Shown here: positions 26,329 through 33,642 of the stretch, one piece after another
Layout of the letters: every line of letters begins with the position of its first letter
How positions within the stretch are numbered: position 1 is the first letter of the stretch
DNA from: Tenacibaculum haliotis
GTDB lineage: Bacteria; Bacteroidota; Bacteroidia; Flavobacteriales; Flavobacteriaceae
Reading direction: 5' to 3'
Length of the DNA stretch: 64,000 bases
Assembly (NCBI RefSeq): GCF_025215075.1
Contig: NZ_JAOBTH010000026.1
Coordinates: forward strand, 1-64,000
Position numbers and translations under genes: made by a program
The notes under the pieces: model-generated
Database searches by the model: none
Seen by the model: only the letters and a program-made list of their open reading frames with translations
Told to the model about the DNA's origin: nothing

Positions 26329-27201
26329 CTAAAAAACTCTCACAACATTAAAACCAAAAGAAATATCACCTTTACTCCAATCACCTTGTGCTTTTGTTAA
26401 AAAAGCGCTGTCGTTGCTACCTCTAGCGTTTGAGAATAATAGTTGAAACACGTGTCCTCCTGTTTCTATATCGATACCTAGAGTTAAAGGATTATTATAT
26501 TTTGAATCTTGATGTTTATTAAAATTATATGCATAATCAAGATTAATACTCATTCGTTTGCTTACTTTTAAACGGCCTCCAAAAGCCATTAAAAATTGAT
26601 TATGGTTTCTTGTTTTTGTAATGTTTACATCTTGTAAGTTTTGACGAACAAACGTTGGAGCAATTTCTAAAGATAATTTTTTTGAAACTCTTCGTGAAGC
26701 TAATAGCTGAGATGTATAACTCATACGGTCACTAAATTTTATATTCGGATAGTTTTCTTTTTTAATTTCAGAATTAATATCTGAGCTAGCATACCCAACA
26801 AGATTTAAAGGAAATTGAGTTGATTGTTTTACAATATTAAATTTAGCGGTACCAGAATATGTTTTTTCGAAACTATCACGACTTAAACTTAGTTGAATAC
26901 CGTTCCAAAAACTATAAGCTAATTGAATCTTGGTGTTTGCTTGGTCTAACCCGAAAAATTCATCAATACCATCTTTTATAGAACCAAAACGATGTGAAAC
27001 AATTAAATATAAATCCCCTTTGTCTGCGATTTTAGTAGATTGTAAATTACCAATTTGCATTGCTTTAAAAGCAGGTAAGCTAAATTGTTTCGTATTTTTA
27101 GTTTCGTTATCTAATTCATCTAATAAATCATTTTGAGCATAAATTGTAATGGATAAAAATGAAGCGATTAAAAATATATATTGTGTTATTTTAGTATGCA
27201 T
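26329..27201 (-). CDS. DUF5777 family outer-membrane beta-barrel protein
   Basis: 290 residues. Signal peptide ending SITIYAQ, acidic start, then alternating beta strands with aromatic girdles up to a terminal FGFNVVRVF, typical of an outer-membrane barrel ending in Phe. Sequence (LYLIVSHRFGSI..GIDEFFGLDQANT) fits DUF5777. Family function is unknown; members often neighbour YceI and cytochrome c genes. Last gene of a six-gene minus-strand unit that starts at 30001; its start overlaps the preceding frame by 16 bases. Confidence 0.85.
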   Translation of the reverse strand: MHTKITQYIFLIASFLSITIYAQNDLLDELDNETKNTKQFSLPAFKAMQIGNLQSTKIADKGDLYLIVSHRFGSIKDGIDEFFGLDQANTKIQLAYSFWNGIQLSLSRDSFEKTYSGTAKFNIVKQSTQFPLNLVGYASSDINSEIKKENYPNIKFSDRMSYTSQLLASRRVSKKLSLEIAPTFVRQNLQDVNITKTRNHNQFLMAFGGRLKVSKRMSINLDYAYNFNKHQDSKYNNPLTLGIDIETGGHVFQLLFSNARGSNDSAFLTKAQGDWSKGDISFGFNVVRVF

Positions 27202-27569
27202 TGTTCTAATTTTAATTCGTCTAACAAATCGTCGTATCCTATAACACGACCTTTAATTTTTATGGTTTGATTTTCTTTTAAACGTGCTGTCTTTAAAGGT
27301 TCTTTAAATTGACAATAAATTTGTTTATTTAATGTAATTCCGTTTTTATCTATAGATGTTACTTTACCCGATAATTCTACAATTTTAGAATTCCAAATAT
27401 TAGTATCTTCTTTAATTCTTGATAAGAATTCAGTACAATTACCCGTAAAGCTGGTGGCTAATTTCTCTATGTTTTTATGAGGCCTATAAACATATTTATA
27501 TGTTGAATATGCTCCAAAAGAGACAATTAATAATGTGAGTAAAATTTTATTTCTTTTCAGCCAATTCAT
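27186..27569 (-). CDS. OB-fold (tRNA_anti-like) membrane-anchored protein
   Basis: 127 residues. One N-terminal membrane segment (about 8-24) not cleaved by a visible lipobox, then a small OB-fold with WNSKIVELSGKVTSID and IKIKGRVIGYDDLL, as in the tRNA_anti-like family. Nucleic-acid binding is not implied for exported members. Two cysteines (IYCQF and EQCIL) could pair outside the cell membrane. It overlaps YceI by 23 bases and the DUF5777 gene by 16, so it belongs to that operon and probably works on the same envelope process. Confidence 0.72.
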   Translation of the reverse strand: MNWLKRNKILLTLLIVSFGAYSTYKYVYRPHKNIEKLATSFTGNCTEFLSRIKEDTNIWNSKIVELSGKVTSIDKNGITLNKQIYCQFKEPLKTARLKENQTIKIKGRVIGYDDLLDELKLEQCILK

Positions 27570-28089
27570 AATCTATAGTTACGTTTATATGTTCTGCTAT
27601 TTTTTTACGTACAATACTTGGTATTTTAATACCAAAATCTTTAGGTTGTACAGAGAAACTAGCATTTATTTTAATTTTACCATTAATAGAAATAAGTTTA
27701 GCAATAGTATTTACCTTTTTATTTTCACCTCTAACAGTTAGTGTTCCTTTTAAAGGCAGTTCTTTTTCTTTAGATAAATCTTTTAAAGAAAAACCTTGTA
27801 ACTGTCCTCTAAATGTAGCTTTAGGATACTGATCGCTGTCCATGTAATTTTCGTTAAAGTGTTCTTGCATTAATGCTACTTTAAATTCAAATGCACTGAT
27901 AAATAATTGCACAGCTAAATCACCAGTGTCAGTAATTAAAATAGCTGTAGCACTTTTATTTGTTGCTTCTATTACTTCAAAGGTTTCAACAGAAGCTTTA
28001 AAATTTGTAGTTCCTGTTCTTGTAAAGTATTTCTGCGCAATGATTGTTTGACTTAACAAAGCAATTGCAATAATTAATGTTTTTTTCAT
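27547..28089 (-). CDS. YceI family protein
   Basis: 180 residues with a signal peptide ending TIIAQ. YceI lipocalin-like barrel: TGTTNFKASVETFE, LMQEHFNENYMDSDQYPKA (the conserved H-x-EN-Y region), ATFRG and LTVRGENKKV. YceI proteins bind polyisoprenoids such as ubiquinone-like quinones in a hydrophobic tunnel. Next to a cytochrome c and a barrel, a role in handling a lipid or quinone in the periplasm is a reasonable inference. Twenty-four bases separate it from the upstream cytochrome gene. Confidence 0.93.
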   Translation of the reverse strand: MKKTLIIAIALLSQTIIAQKYFTRTGTTNFKASVETFEVIEATNKSATAILITDTGDLAVQLFISAFEFKVALMQEHFNENYMDSDQYPKATFRGQLQGFSLKDLSKEKELPLKGTLTVRGENKKVNTIAKLISINGKIKINASFSVQPKDFGIKIPSIVRKKIAEHINVTIDYELAEKK

Positions 28090-28113
28090 TTTTATATTTG
28101 TTAGGTAGTTAAA

Positions 28114-28452
28114 CTATTCTAAAAAACCATCGGCTTTCCATTTATCAATTAATGCTCTTTTATCAGCAGTAAGAAGTCCAGCTTGAGGCATTGGATTGGC
28201 TGCATCATTCATTCTTGAGATTAAACTTCCGCTTTGAGCAGAATTTTTAACTTGGGTATAAGTTTCTAGAATCAAACCATTTCTAGGATTTACAGAACTA
28301 TGACAGGTTAAGCAATTATTAAAAATAATAGCTTCAATGTCTTGTGAATATGTTATAGTTCTATCAGTAGGTATATCAACTAAAGGAATTTCTGCCGTAG
28401 TACAGTTAATTAATAATATGGCAATGATTGAGAAATAAAATATTTTTTTCAT
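28114..28452 (-). CDS. Mono-heme cytochrome c lipoprotein
   Basis: 112 residues from the ATG at 28452; an in-frame ATG at 28491 would overlap the upstream gene and precede the signal, so it is rejected. Lipobox LINC (Cys17). Heme attachment motif CLTCH (C47, C50, H51) and a likely axial methionine in NPMPQAG (M88). This looks like the small planctomycete-type/PSCyt1-like cytochrome domain, a periplasmic one-electron carrier. Position between an unknown lipoprotein and YceI suggests it delivers electrons within the operon's process. Confidence 0.85.
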   Translation of the reverse strand: MKKIFYFSIIAILLINCTTAEIPLVDIPTDRTITYSQDIEAIIFNNCLTCHSSVNPRNGLILETYTQVKNSAQSGSLISRMNDAANPMPQAGLLTADKRALIDKWKADGFLE

Positions 28453-28456
28453 ATTT

Positions 28457-29608
28457 TTAATTTTGGACATCAATATTTGTGATGTTTTCAATTTTATTTT
28501 CTAAAGGTAAAATTGTTATTTTTTTACTAATACTTAAAATGTCGCCTTCATTTGGTGATGCACTATTATTAGTGTCAGCTATAATAGTTATATAATAATC
28601 TCCTGGATGTATATATGTGAATAAGAAGTTGTTTTCATTCTTTTCGAGGTTAGGAAAATGTAATAAAGTATTGTAAGCATTAGTATTAGATGTTAAATAT
28701 CCATTCTCATCAGTTATGGCATTTTTTGATAAGTAAACCAGTAGATTCGTGTTTGTAATGGTACTGTTTCTAGTAATGTTTACCGTTAAAGTTCCTAATC
28801 TTGGATGATCTGTTATTTGATATGGATCACCAGATTGCGGAGCCAACTCATATACATCGTTATTACTTTGTTGTGCTAAAAATGTAGCTGATTTAGGGCT
28901 TTCGTTAACATCAATATTATACAAGTTTTCTGTTATAAAACCATTTGCGAAGTCTAAACCTTCATCAACCAAGTTTTGCGGAAAACCAACATCATTAGCA
29001 GCTTTTTGAGCTAGATCTAGGTGCATTTTTTTTCCTTTAAAAGTCATATGACGAGAAGGAACTCGGTTACCTAAATTACTAGTGTATGAGTTAAAAAATA
29101 ACTCATCGTTTTTAAATCGCAGTTCGAAATACATAATATTTTCACCTCCTATGGCATCTACAAATCGATAATATTTACCTTCTGATGCTTTGTCTTCTAC
29201 TTTATCTAAAACAAAATAACTTGTTCGATAAATACCACTTAATAAGCCACCATTACGAGCCATTAATGTTCTTTTATTTTTATAATTTGTAACAAAAAAA
29301 GAAGTTAATAAGTTTCCTAATGAACCACCTTCATGAATACCATGAATATGTGATTTAGATATCGCTCTATAGTCCCAGGCAAACCAAGGATAATCATCAG
29401 CAATAACTTTATTAGATCCTACCCAATGTCCTTGCATTTTTTCAAGGAAATCAAACCCTTCATTATTAATGTTTATAGGAATAACTTCTGATGAATTTAT
29501 AGGAGGTATGGTTGATTTTCCTCCGTCAGTAATATCTCTTATACCATCTTCACAACTGCTAAGTGCTAGCGTGATTAAAACTCCTAAAAGGAAGTGTCTT
29601 TTTTTCAT
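28457..29608 (-). CDS. Unknown lipoprotein
   Basis: 383 residues, lipobox ALSSC (Cys19). I do not recognise the family. Residues ~50-200 have a lipocalin-like flavour: FLEKMQGHWVGSN, the His-containing SHIHGIHEGGS, then alternating strands. The C-terminal ~120 residues look like a beta-sandwich (LTVNITRNSTITNTN, DYYITIIADTNNSASPNEGD). No cysteine besides the lipidation site. It lies between the DUF2147-like gene (3-base gap) and the cytochrome c gene (4-base gap), so it is tightly co-transcribed. Confidence 0.8.
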   Translation of the reverse strand: MKKRHFLLGVLITLALSSCEDGIRDITDGGKSTIPPINSSEVIPININNEGFDFLEKMQGHWVGSNKVIADDYPWFAWDYRAISKSHIHGIHEGGSLGNLLTSFFVTNYKNKRTLMARNGGLLSGIYRTSYFVLDKVEDKASEGKYYRFVDAIGGENIMYFELRFKNDELFFNSYTSNLGNRVPSRHMTFKGKKMHLDLAQKAANDVGFPQNLVDEGLDFANGFITENLYNIDVNESPKSATFLAQQSNNDVYELAPQSGDPYQITDHPRLGTLTVNITRNSTITNTNLLVYLSKNAITDENGYLTSNTNAYNTLLHFPNLEKNENNFLFTYIHPGDYYITIIADTNNSASPNEGDILSISKKITILPLENKIENITNIDVQN

Positions 29609-29611
29609 AAC

Positions 29612-30001
29612 TTAATTATTTATTGTTGATTTTATCCAGAATTCAATTAAAGGTTTATTCATTATATAACTTGTAGCTTCTAAAGTGTCTTTATGATTAA
29701 CTTTAATAGATAAGTAGTTTGAATTGGTTTTTGTAGCACCCGACACAGCGTCTATAAAAATGTTATTTTTATATTTTAAGTTTTTTAAAAAGACATCTTT
29801 TTGGGTCTTTGTTTCTCTTAAAATAGTAGTGCCATCGTTATAGTAAATTACTTTACCGATAAGCTTTTTACCTTGTCTTTCTATTTTGTAAGTAGCATCA
29901 TAATAATTACTCTGAACTTTCCAGGTTCCTAAAATTCGGTTGTCAATTTTAGGATTGCATCCAATTATAAAAATTGATAAACCAAACAAATATTTTTTCA
30001 T
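29612..30001 (-). CDS. DUF2147-like lipoprotein, first gene of the box-A operon
   Basis: 129 residues, lipobox IIGC (Cys15), then ILGTWKVQSNYYDATYKIE, GKVIYYNDGT and IEFWIKS, a small lipocalin-like barrel of DUF2147 type. It aligns along its whole length with the lipoprotein at 32044-32436 (shared GxWxVxxNxYxATYxI, GKxxYYxDxxT and KPxxExW positions), so the two are paralogues, one in each arm of the same locus. Role unknown. Its promoter carries a Crp/Fnr-like palindrome at 30058-30071. Confidence 0.78.
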   Translation of the reverse strand: MKKYLFGLSIFIIGCNPKIDNRILGTWKVQSNYYDATYKIERQGKKLIGKVIYYNDGTTILRETKTQKDVFLKNLKYKNNIFIDAVSGATKTNSNYLSIKVNHKDTLEATSYIMNKPLIEFWIKSTINN

Positions 30002-30027
30002 TTTATGTTTTTTAATAATTGTGAGGA

Positions 30028-30071
30028 CAAAATTGAGAAGGTTTATAAAAAGTATTTTTGACCTATGTCAA
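30028..30071 (-). promoter_or_regulatory. Crp/Fnr-type promoter A (minus-strand operon 30001->26329)
   Basis: Palindrome TTGACCTATGTCAA (30058-30071), then exactly 22 bases to the minus-strand -7-like box CAATTTTG (30028-30035; one mismatch to TAnnTTTG). Predicted start ~30023, which puts the palindrome centre at about -41.5, the class II activator position. Confidence 0.7.
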
Positions 30072-30092
30072 AATCAGACTATAAAAAGTATT

Positions 30093-30136
30093 TTGACTTA
30101 AATCAAATTAAAAAATAAGAGCATATTATAAGTTTG
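30093..30136 (+). promoter_or_regulatory. Crp/Fnr-type promoter B (operon 30153->30985)
   Basis: Palindrome TTGACTTAAATCAA (30093-30106), 22 bases, then the perfect -7 box TAAGTTTG (30129-30136). Predicted start ~30141, centre at -41.5. Sites A and B are 35 bases apart centre to centre and serve divergent operons. Confidence 0.75.
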
Positions 30137-30152
30137 CACTTAAACTTATTTT

Positions 30153-30449
30153 ATGATGAAAAAATTAATGAAACGTTGGAATATTGAAAAAACTAGAGAC
30201 TTGTTTTTGATTCTTATGGTATTTTCTATTACAGGTTCAACATCAATAGCAGTAGGAAGACCATTTTTAAAAGGAGTAGGAGTTACATTGATTAATTTCC
30301 CTAGGTTTGTTTATTATCCAATTTTTTTATTTTCTAGTTTTCTATTTTATCAATTATTTCTTGTAATTTATGGATGGCTTTTTGGACAATTCAATTTCTT
30401 TTGGACTATGGAAAAAAAGATGCTTAAAAGGTTCGGTATTTGTATCTAG
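30153..30449 (+). CDS. DUF6787-like small membrane protein
   Basis: 98 residues with two hydrophobic segments (about 15-35 and 52-75) and the ending YGWLFGQFNFFWTMEKKMLKRFG, which I recall as the conserved tail of the Bacteroidota DUF6787 family, often mislabelled as prolipoprotein diacylglyceryl transferase. It begins RWNIEKTRDLF. Function unknown. First gene behind promoter B, followed by two small membrane proteins. Confidence 0.75.
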   Translation: MMKKLMKRWNIEKTRDLFLILMVFSITGSTSIAVGRPFLKGVGVTLINFPRFVYYPIFLFSSFLFYQLFLVIYGWLFGQFNFFWTMEKKMLKRFGICI

Positions 30450-30468
30450 CTATGATTTATTTATAAAA

Positions 30469-30732
30469 ATGGAAAAAACAAAGAAATGGAGAACCATAAT
30501 AGCGCTTATTTTAATGTACATAGCTATTTTTATGAATTATAGATGGGTTTGGGGTATATTATTCTTGTTTTGGGTAATACCAGATATTTTTAATGGTATT
30601 ACTTATTTCATAGAACCAATTTCAAAAAAAGATCATTTATTCTTGTTTTGGGTTATTATAATAACCTGGTTGTTAATGGCTTTGTATTCATTATCGGAAA
30701 TTTTTATAAACTATAATCAATTTTATTATTAA
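30469..30732 (+). CDS. Small two-helix membrane protein, paralogue 1
   Basis: 87 residues from the ATG at 30469; an earlier ATG at 30370 would overlap the upstream gene by 80 bases and gives unrelated sequence. Begins MEKTKKWRTIIALILMYIA, two hydrophobic stretches with a Trp-rich loop (RWVWGILFLFW), a polar loop ISKKDH, then a third hydrophobic stretch. It aligns with the next gene throughout, so it is a tandem duplication. Not recognised from any named family. Confidence 0.7.
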   Translation: MEKTKKWRTIIALILMYIAIFMNYRWVWGILFLFWVIPDIFNGITYFIEPISKKDHLFLFWVIIITWLLMALYSLSEIFINYNQFYY

Positions 30733-30742
30733 GTATAATTAT

Positions 30743-30985
30743 ATGGATAAATGGAAAACAATTACGGCATTGATATTATTAATTTTAGCCGTAATTTTTA
30801 ATTGGAATTGGTTTTGGGCAATATTTATTTTAATAGGTTTATTACACACAATTAAAAGTGAAGAAATTCATTTTGTCGAATCCGTAACGAAAAAAGAGCA
30901 TCCTAAAATCTATTGGGTAATGATATGTATATGGTCATTATTAGCTTTATTTTCGGTTTTAAATTATTTAAATATTTTGACCTAG
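30743..30985 (+). CDS. Small two-helix membrane protein, paralogue 2
   Basis: 80 residues, 10 bases after its paralogue. MDKWKTITALILLILAV, NWNWFWAIFIL, the loop VTKKEHPKIYWV and a final hydrophobic stretch match the preceding protein position by position (K-W-x-T-I-x-A-L-I-L, W-x-W-x-I-x-L, KK-x-H). The stop codon TAG lies inside the Crp/Fnr-like box of promoter C, so the next operon's activator site overlaps this gene's end. Function unknown. Confidence 0.7.
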   Translation: MDKWKTITALILLILAVIFNWNWFWAIFILIGLLHTIKSEEIHFVESVTKKEHPKIYWVMICIWSLLALFSVLNYLNILT

Positions 30986-31020
30986 ATCAAAAGAATTTTT
31001 TACTCTTTTATTGAAATTTG
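30977..31020 (+). promoter_or_regulatory. Crp/Fnr-type promoter C (operon 31043->34716)
   Basis: Palindrome TTGACCTAGATCAA (30977-30990), 22 bases, then GAAATTTG (31013-31020, one mismatch to TAnnTTTG). Predicted start ~31025, centre at -41.5. Confidence 0.7.
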
Positions 31021-31042
31021 CAGTAACATTAATTTATACATT

Positions 31043-32002
31043 ATGAGTAATATAAGATTATTAATTTACAGTGTTTTTATCATTTTAAGTATAGTTGGGA
31101 TATCGCATTCATCTTCTAATTTTTTAACTTTAGAAATATTGGATTCTGAATATGTAGATTACCTTTTTTATCTCTTTAATGATTTAAGCGTTATTTATAT
31201 TATCCTACCATTTTTTGGAGTGGAGCTAATTAGATACTTAGTACAAAAAAGATTAAATAAAAACTTGGTTTTAGATTCTGTTGCCAATGTGATTACGGTT
31301 TTTTTATTTGTAGGAATTGAATATATTTTAGGTATTTTATTAGTAACAAAACTATATATGTATGCCTCATATTATTCAATTTTACCAGAATTACCACTAA
31401 ACTGGATAACAATTATCAGTAGTATTTTGTTAGCTGATTTTTTATATTATTGGGAACATAGAATGATGCATAGAATAGGGTTAGGCTGGGCAACACATAC
31501 AGTACATCATAGTTCAGAGCATTTTAATATGTCGGTTGCTTATAGGTTTGGTCCTTTAGACGCTGTTTTTCCGTTACTTTTTTCAATTCCTGCAGTAATG
31601 TTAGGTTTTAACCCTTTTTTAATGTTAGCGGCAGAGTTATTTGTACAAACTTTTCAAGCAATTTTACACACCGAAATTATAGGTAAGTTACCTAAATATT
31701 TAGAATTCTTACTTAATACACCGTCACATCATAGAGTTCACCATGGATCTAATAAACAATATTGGGATAAAAATTATGGAGGAATATTTATTATATGGGA
31801 TCGCCTTTTAGGAACTTTTGAACCAGAAAAAGAAAAAGTAGTTTACGGTATTTCAGAACCATTAAATAGTGTAAATCCTATTAAAGTTTTTTTTCACGGA
31901 ATATCTAGGTTGTATAGAAAATTGGGGCAGGTTTCTGGTGTTAAAAATAAATTATTGGTTCTTATAAAACCACCAGATTGGATGCCAAAAAAAAGTATTT
32001 AA
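31043..32002 (+). CDS. Sterol desaturase / fatty acid hydroxylase superfamily protein
   Basis: 319 residues with several membrane segments. The full histidine set of the di-iron hydroxylase fold is present: WEHRMMH (H139, H143), HTVHH (H152, H155, H156), an isolated H209, and SHHRVHH (H229, H230, H233, H234). Enzymes of this superfamily hydroxylate, desaturate or cleave lipids, sterols or carotenoids with O2 and external electrons. Here a Rieske oxygenase and a flavin/2Fe-2S reductase are in the same operon, so the reductase may serve both. Substrate unknown; a membrane lipid or polyisoprenoid is plausible. Confidence 0.9.
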   Translation: MSNIRLLIYSVFIILSIVGISHSSSNFLTLEILDSEYVDYLFYLFNDLSVIYIILPFFGVELIRYLVQKRLNKNLVLDSVANVITVFLFVGIEYILGILLVTKLYMYASYYSILPELPLNWITIISSILLADFLYYWEHRMMHRIGLGWATHTVHHSSEHFNMSVAYRFGPLDAVFPLLFSIPAVMLGFNPFLMLAAELFVQTFQAILHTEIIGKLPKYLEFLLNTPSHHRVHHGSNKQYWDKNYGGIFIIWDRLLGTFEPEKEKVVYGISEPLNSVNPIKVFFHGISRLYRKLGQVSGVKNKLLVLIKPPDWMPKKSI

Positions 32003-32043
32003 TTATAAGTAACTATAGTTTTAACGATTATAAATTAAAAAAA

Positions 32044-32436
32044 ATGAAACACTTATTATTATCATTATTTATATCATTAAGTTTAGTATCATGTGCTCAA
32101 AACGACGATAAAATTATTGGAATTTGGAATGTAAAAAACAATAATTATCAAGCCACATATGAAATTGTAGCATATCAAAATAAATTTTTTGGTAAAATTC
32201 ATTACTATCTTGATGATAAAACTGAATATAAAGGAGAGAATAAAGAAAAAGATTATTTTTTAACTAATGTAGAAAAAAAGGGCACAACATATATAAACGG
32301 AAAAATGTATTTACCAGATGGCAGTTATTATAATGTTATTTTAAAATTAAGAGGAACTAATTCTTTGGAAGTTTTAATGACTATTGAAGGAAAACCATAT
32401 AAAGAAGTATGGAAAAGAAATGTAAAAGATAAATAA
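32044..32436 (+). CDS. DUF2147-like lipoprotein, paralogue of the gene at 29612
   Basis: 130 residues from the ATG at 32044 (MKHLLLSLFISLSLVSC, lipobox ending Cys17); an earlier in-frame ATG at 31978 lies inside the upstream gene and lacks a signal. Core IIGIWNVKNNNYQATYEI, FGKIHYYLDDKTEYKG, KPYKEVWKRN. It aligns end to end with the lipoprotein that opens the divergent operon, which ties the two operons together functionally. Small lipocalin-like binding protein, ligand unknown. Six bases before the Rieske oxygenase. Confidence 0.78.
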   Translation: MKHLLLSLFISLSLVSCAQNDDKIIGIWNVKNNNYQATYEIVAYQNKFFGKIHYYLDDKTEYKGENKEKDYFLTNVEKKGTTYINGKMYLPDGSYYNVILKLRGTNSLEVLMTIEGKPYKEVWKRNVKDK

Positions 32437-32442
32437 GAGATT

Positions 32443-33633
32443 ATGAGTATTCAAAAGAAAATGATGCATGTATTGCCTGTAGAAGCTTATACTTCGCAAG
32501 AGTGGTTTGATAAAGAAATGGCAACTATTTTCTCTACCACATGGCAGTTTGCAGGCTTAGTAGAAGATATTGAAAACCCTGGAGACTCTATTTCTGTACA
32601 AGCTGGTTTAAATAATATTTTTATTATCAAGGGACGTGATCATCGTTTAAGAGCATTTCATAATATGTGTCGTCATAGAGGAACACAATTGTTACGAGCT
32701 GTGGGTAAAAATCAAAAAGTAATTACTTGTCCATATCATGATTGGACTTATAATTTAGAAGGTAAATTAATTAGTATCCCTAAAAAAGAAGATGAATTTC
32801 CTGATTTATGCCAAAAAGAACTTCACGAATGTGGATTAAATTTACATGAAGCATCTGTAGATATTTTTAAAGGAATGTTATTTATACATCCAGATAAAAA
32901 AGCACCGAACATTATGGAATATTTTGGAGAAATATTACCACATTTAGGCCCGCATATTCCTGAGAAATTAATAGAATTTAAAGAAGGAATATATACAAAA
33001 GAAATTAAATCGAATTGGAAAATTGTAGTGGAAAATAATATTGATCATTACCATTTAGCGCATTTACATGAAGGAACTTTAAACATGTATGATCATGAAA
33101 AAGCAAAATTTGGATGGGAAGGACCTCATTATTGGTTTTTTGAGCCTTTAGTTAAAGAGTATAAAGATGATTTTAAAAATGCATCATTAATGCCATTAAT
33201 AAATCATATACCTGAAGATAAAATAGGCGCTTATGTACCTTGGTTTTTTCCTAATATTGGTTTGGCAGAAAGTGAGTCAAGTTGGAGTACTTTTCATGTA
33301 ACGCCAATATCAGTTGATAGAACATTAGTTACATTTCGTACTAAAACGGCAAATGTAAGCGAATGGGAATATACTAAGCAAACAACCAAATCAGTCTTAA
33401 GTAATGTTTGGACTAAATACGGAAACAAAGGAAAATATAAAGGAAATGTAGATGATCCTATGGCTAGCGGTAACTTTATGGAAGAAGATGTGTATGCTTG
33501 TGAGCAACAACAAAAATCACTTACATCGCCTTTATTTAGTATTGGAGCAAGAGCACAAAGAGGTGAGTATGCTATAATACGCTTTCAGGAGGAAGTAAGA
33601 AAATGGATGAATAAAAATGGAGCTAATGTTTAA
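32443..33633 (+). CDS. Rieske non-heme iron oxygenase, alpha subunit
   Basis: 396 residues. Rieske cluster ligands C76-x-H78 (MCRHRG) and C96-x2-H99 (TCPYHDW). The mononuclear iron site is D201-x2-H204-x4-H209 in ENNIDHYHLAHLHEG, with E197 just before. All ligands are intact. Length and architecture resemble the GbcA/CntA-like, quaternary-amine or aromatic acid oxygenases that pair with a single reductase. The true substrate is not visible. No beta subunit is encoded, consistent with an alpha-only enzyme. The reductase follows after 9 bases. Confidence 0.93.
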   Translation: MSIQKKMMHVLPVEAYTSQEWFDKEMATIFSTTWQFAGLVEDIENPGDSISVQAGLNNIFIIKGRDHRLRAFHNMCRHRGTQLLRAVGKNQKVITCPYHDWTYNLEGKLISIPKKEDEFPDLCQKELHECGLNLHEASVDIFKGMLFIHPDKKAPNIMEYFGEILPHLGPHIPEKLIEFKEGIYTKEIKSNWKIVVENNIDHYHLAHLHEGTLNMYDHEKAKFGWEGPHYWFFEPLVKEYKDDFKNASLMPLINHIPEDKIGAYVPWFFPNIGLAESESSWSTFHVTPISVDRTLVTFRTKTANVSEWEYTKQTTKSVLSNVWTKYGNKGKYKGNVDDPMASGNFMEEDVYACEQQQKSLTSPLFSIGARAQRGEYAIIRFQEEVRKWMNKNGANV

Positions 33634-33642
33634 GTAATAATT

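Noticed and set aside
30370-30468. Longer start for the first mini-membrane protein
   Set aside because: It overlaps DUF6787 by 80 bases and the added residues do not align with the tandem paralogue, which begins at the later methionine.
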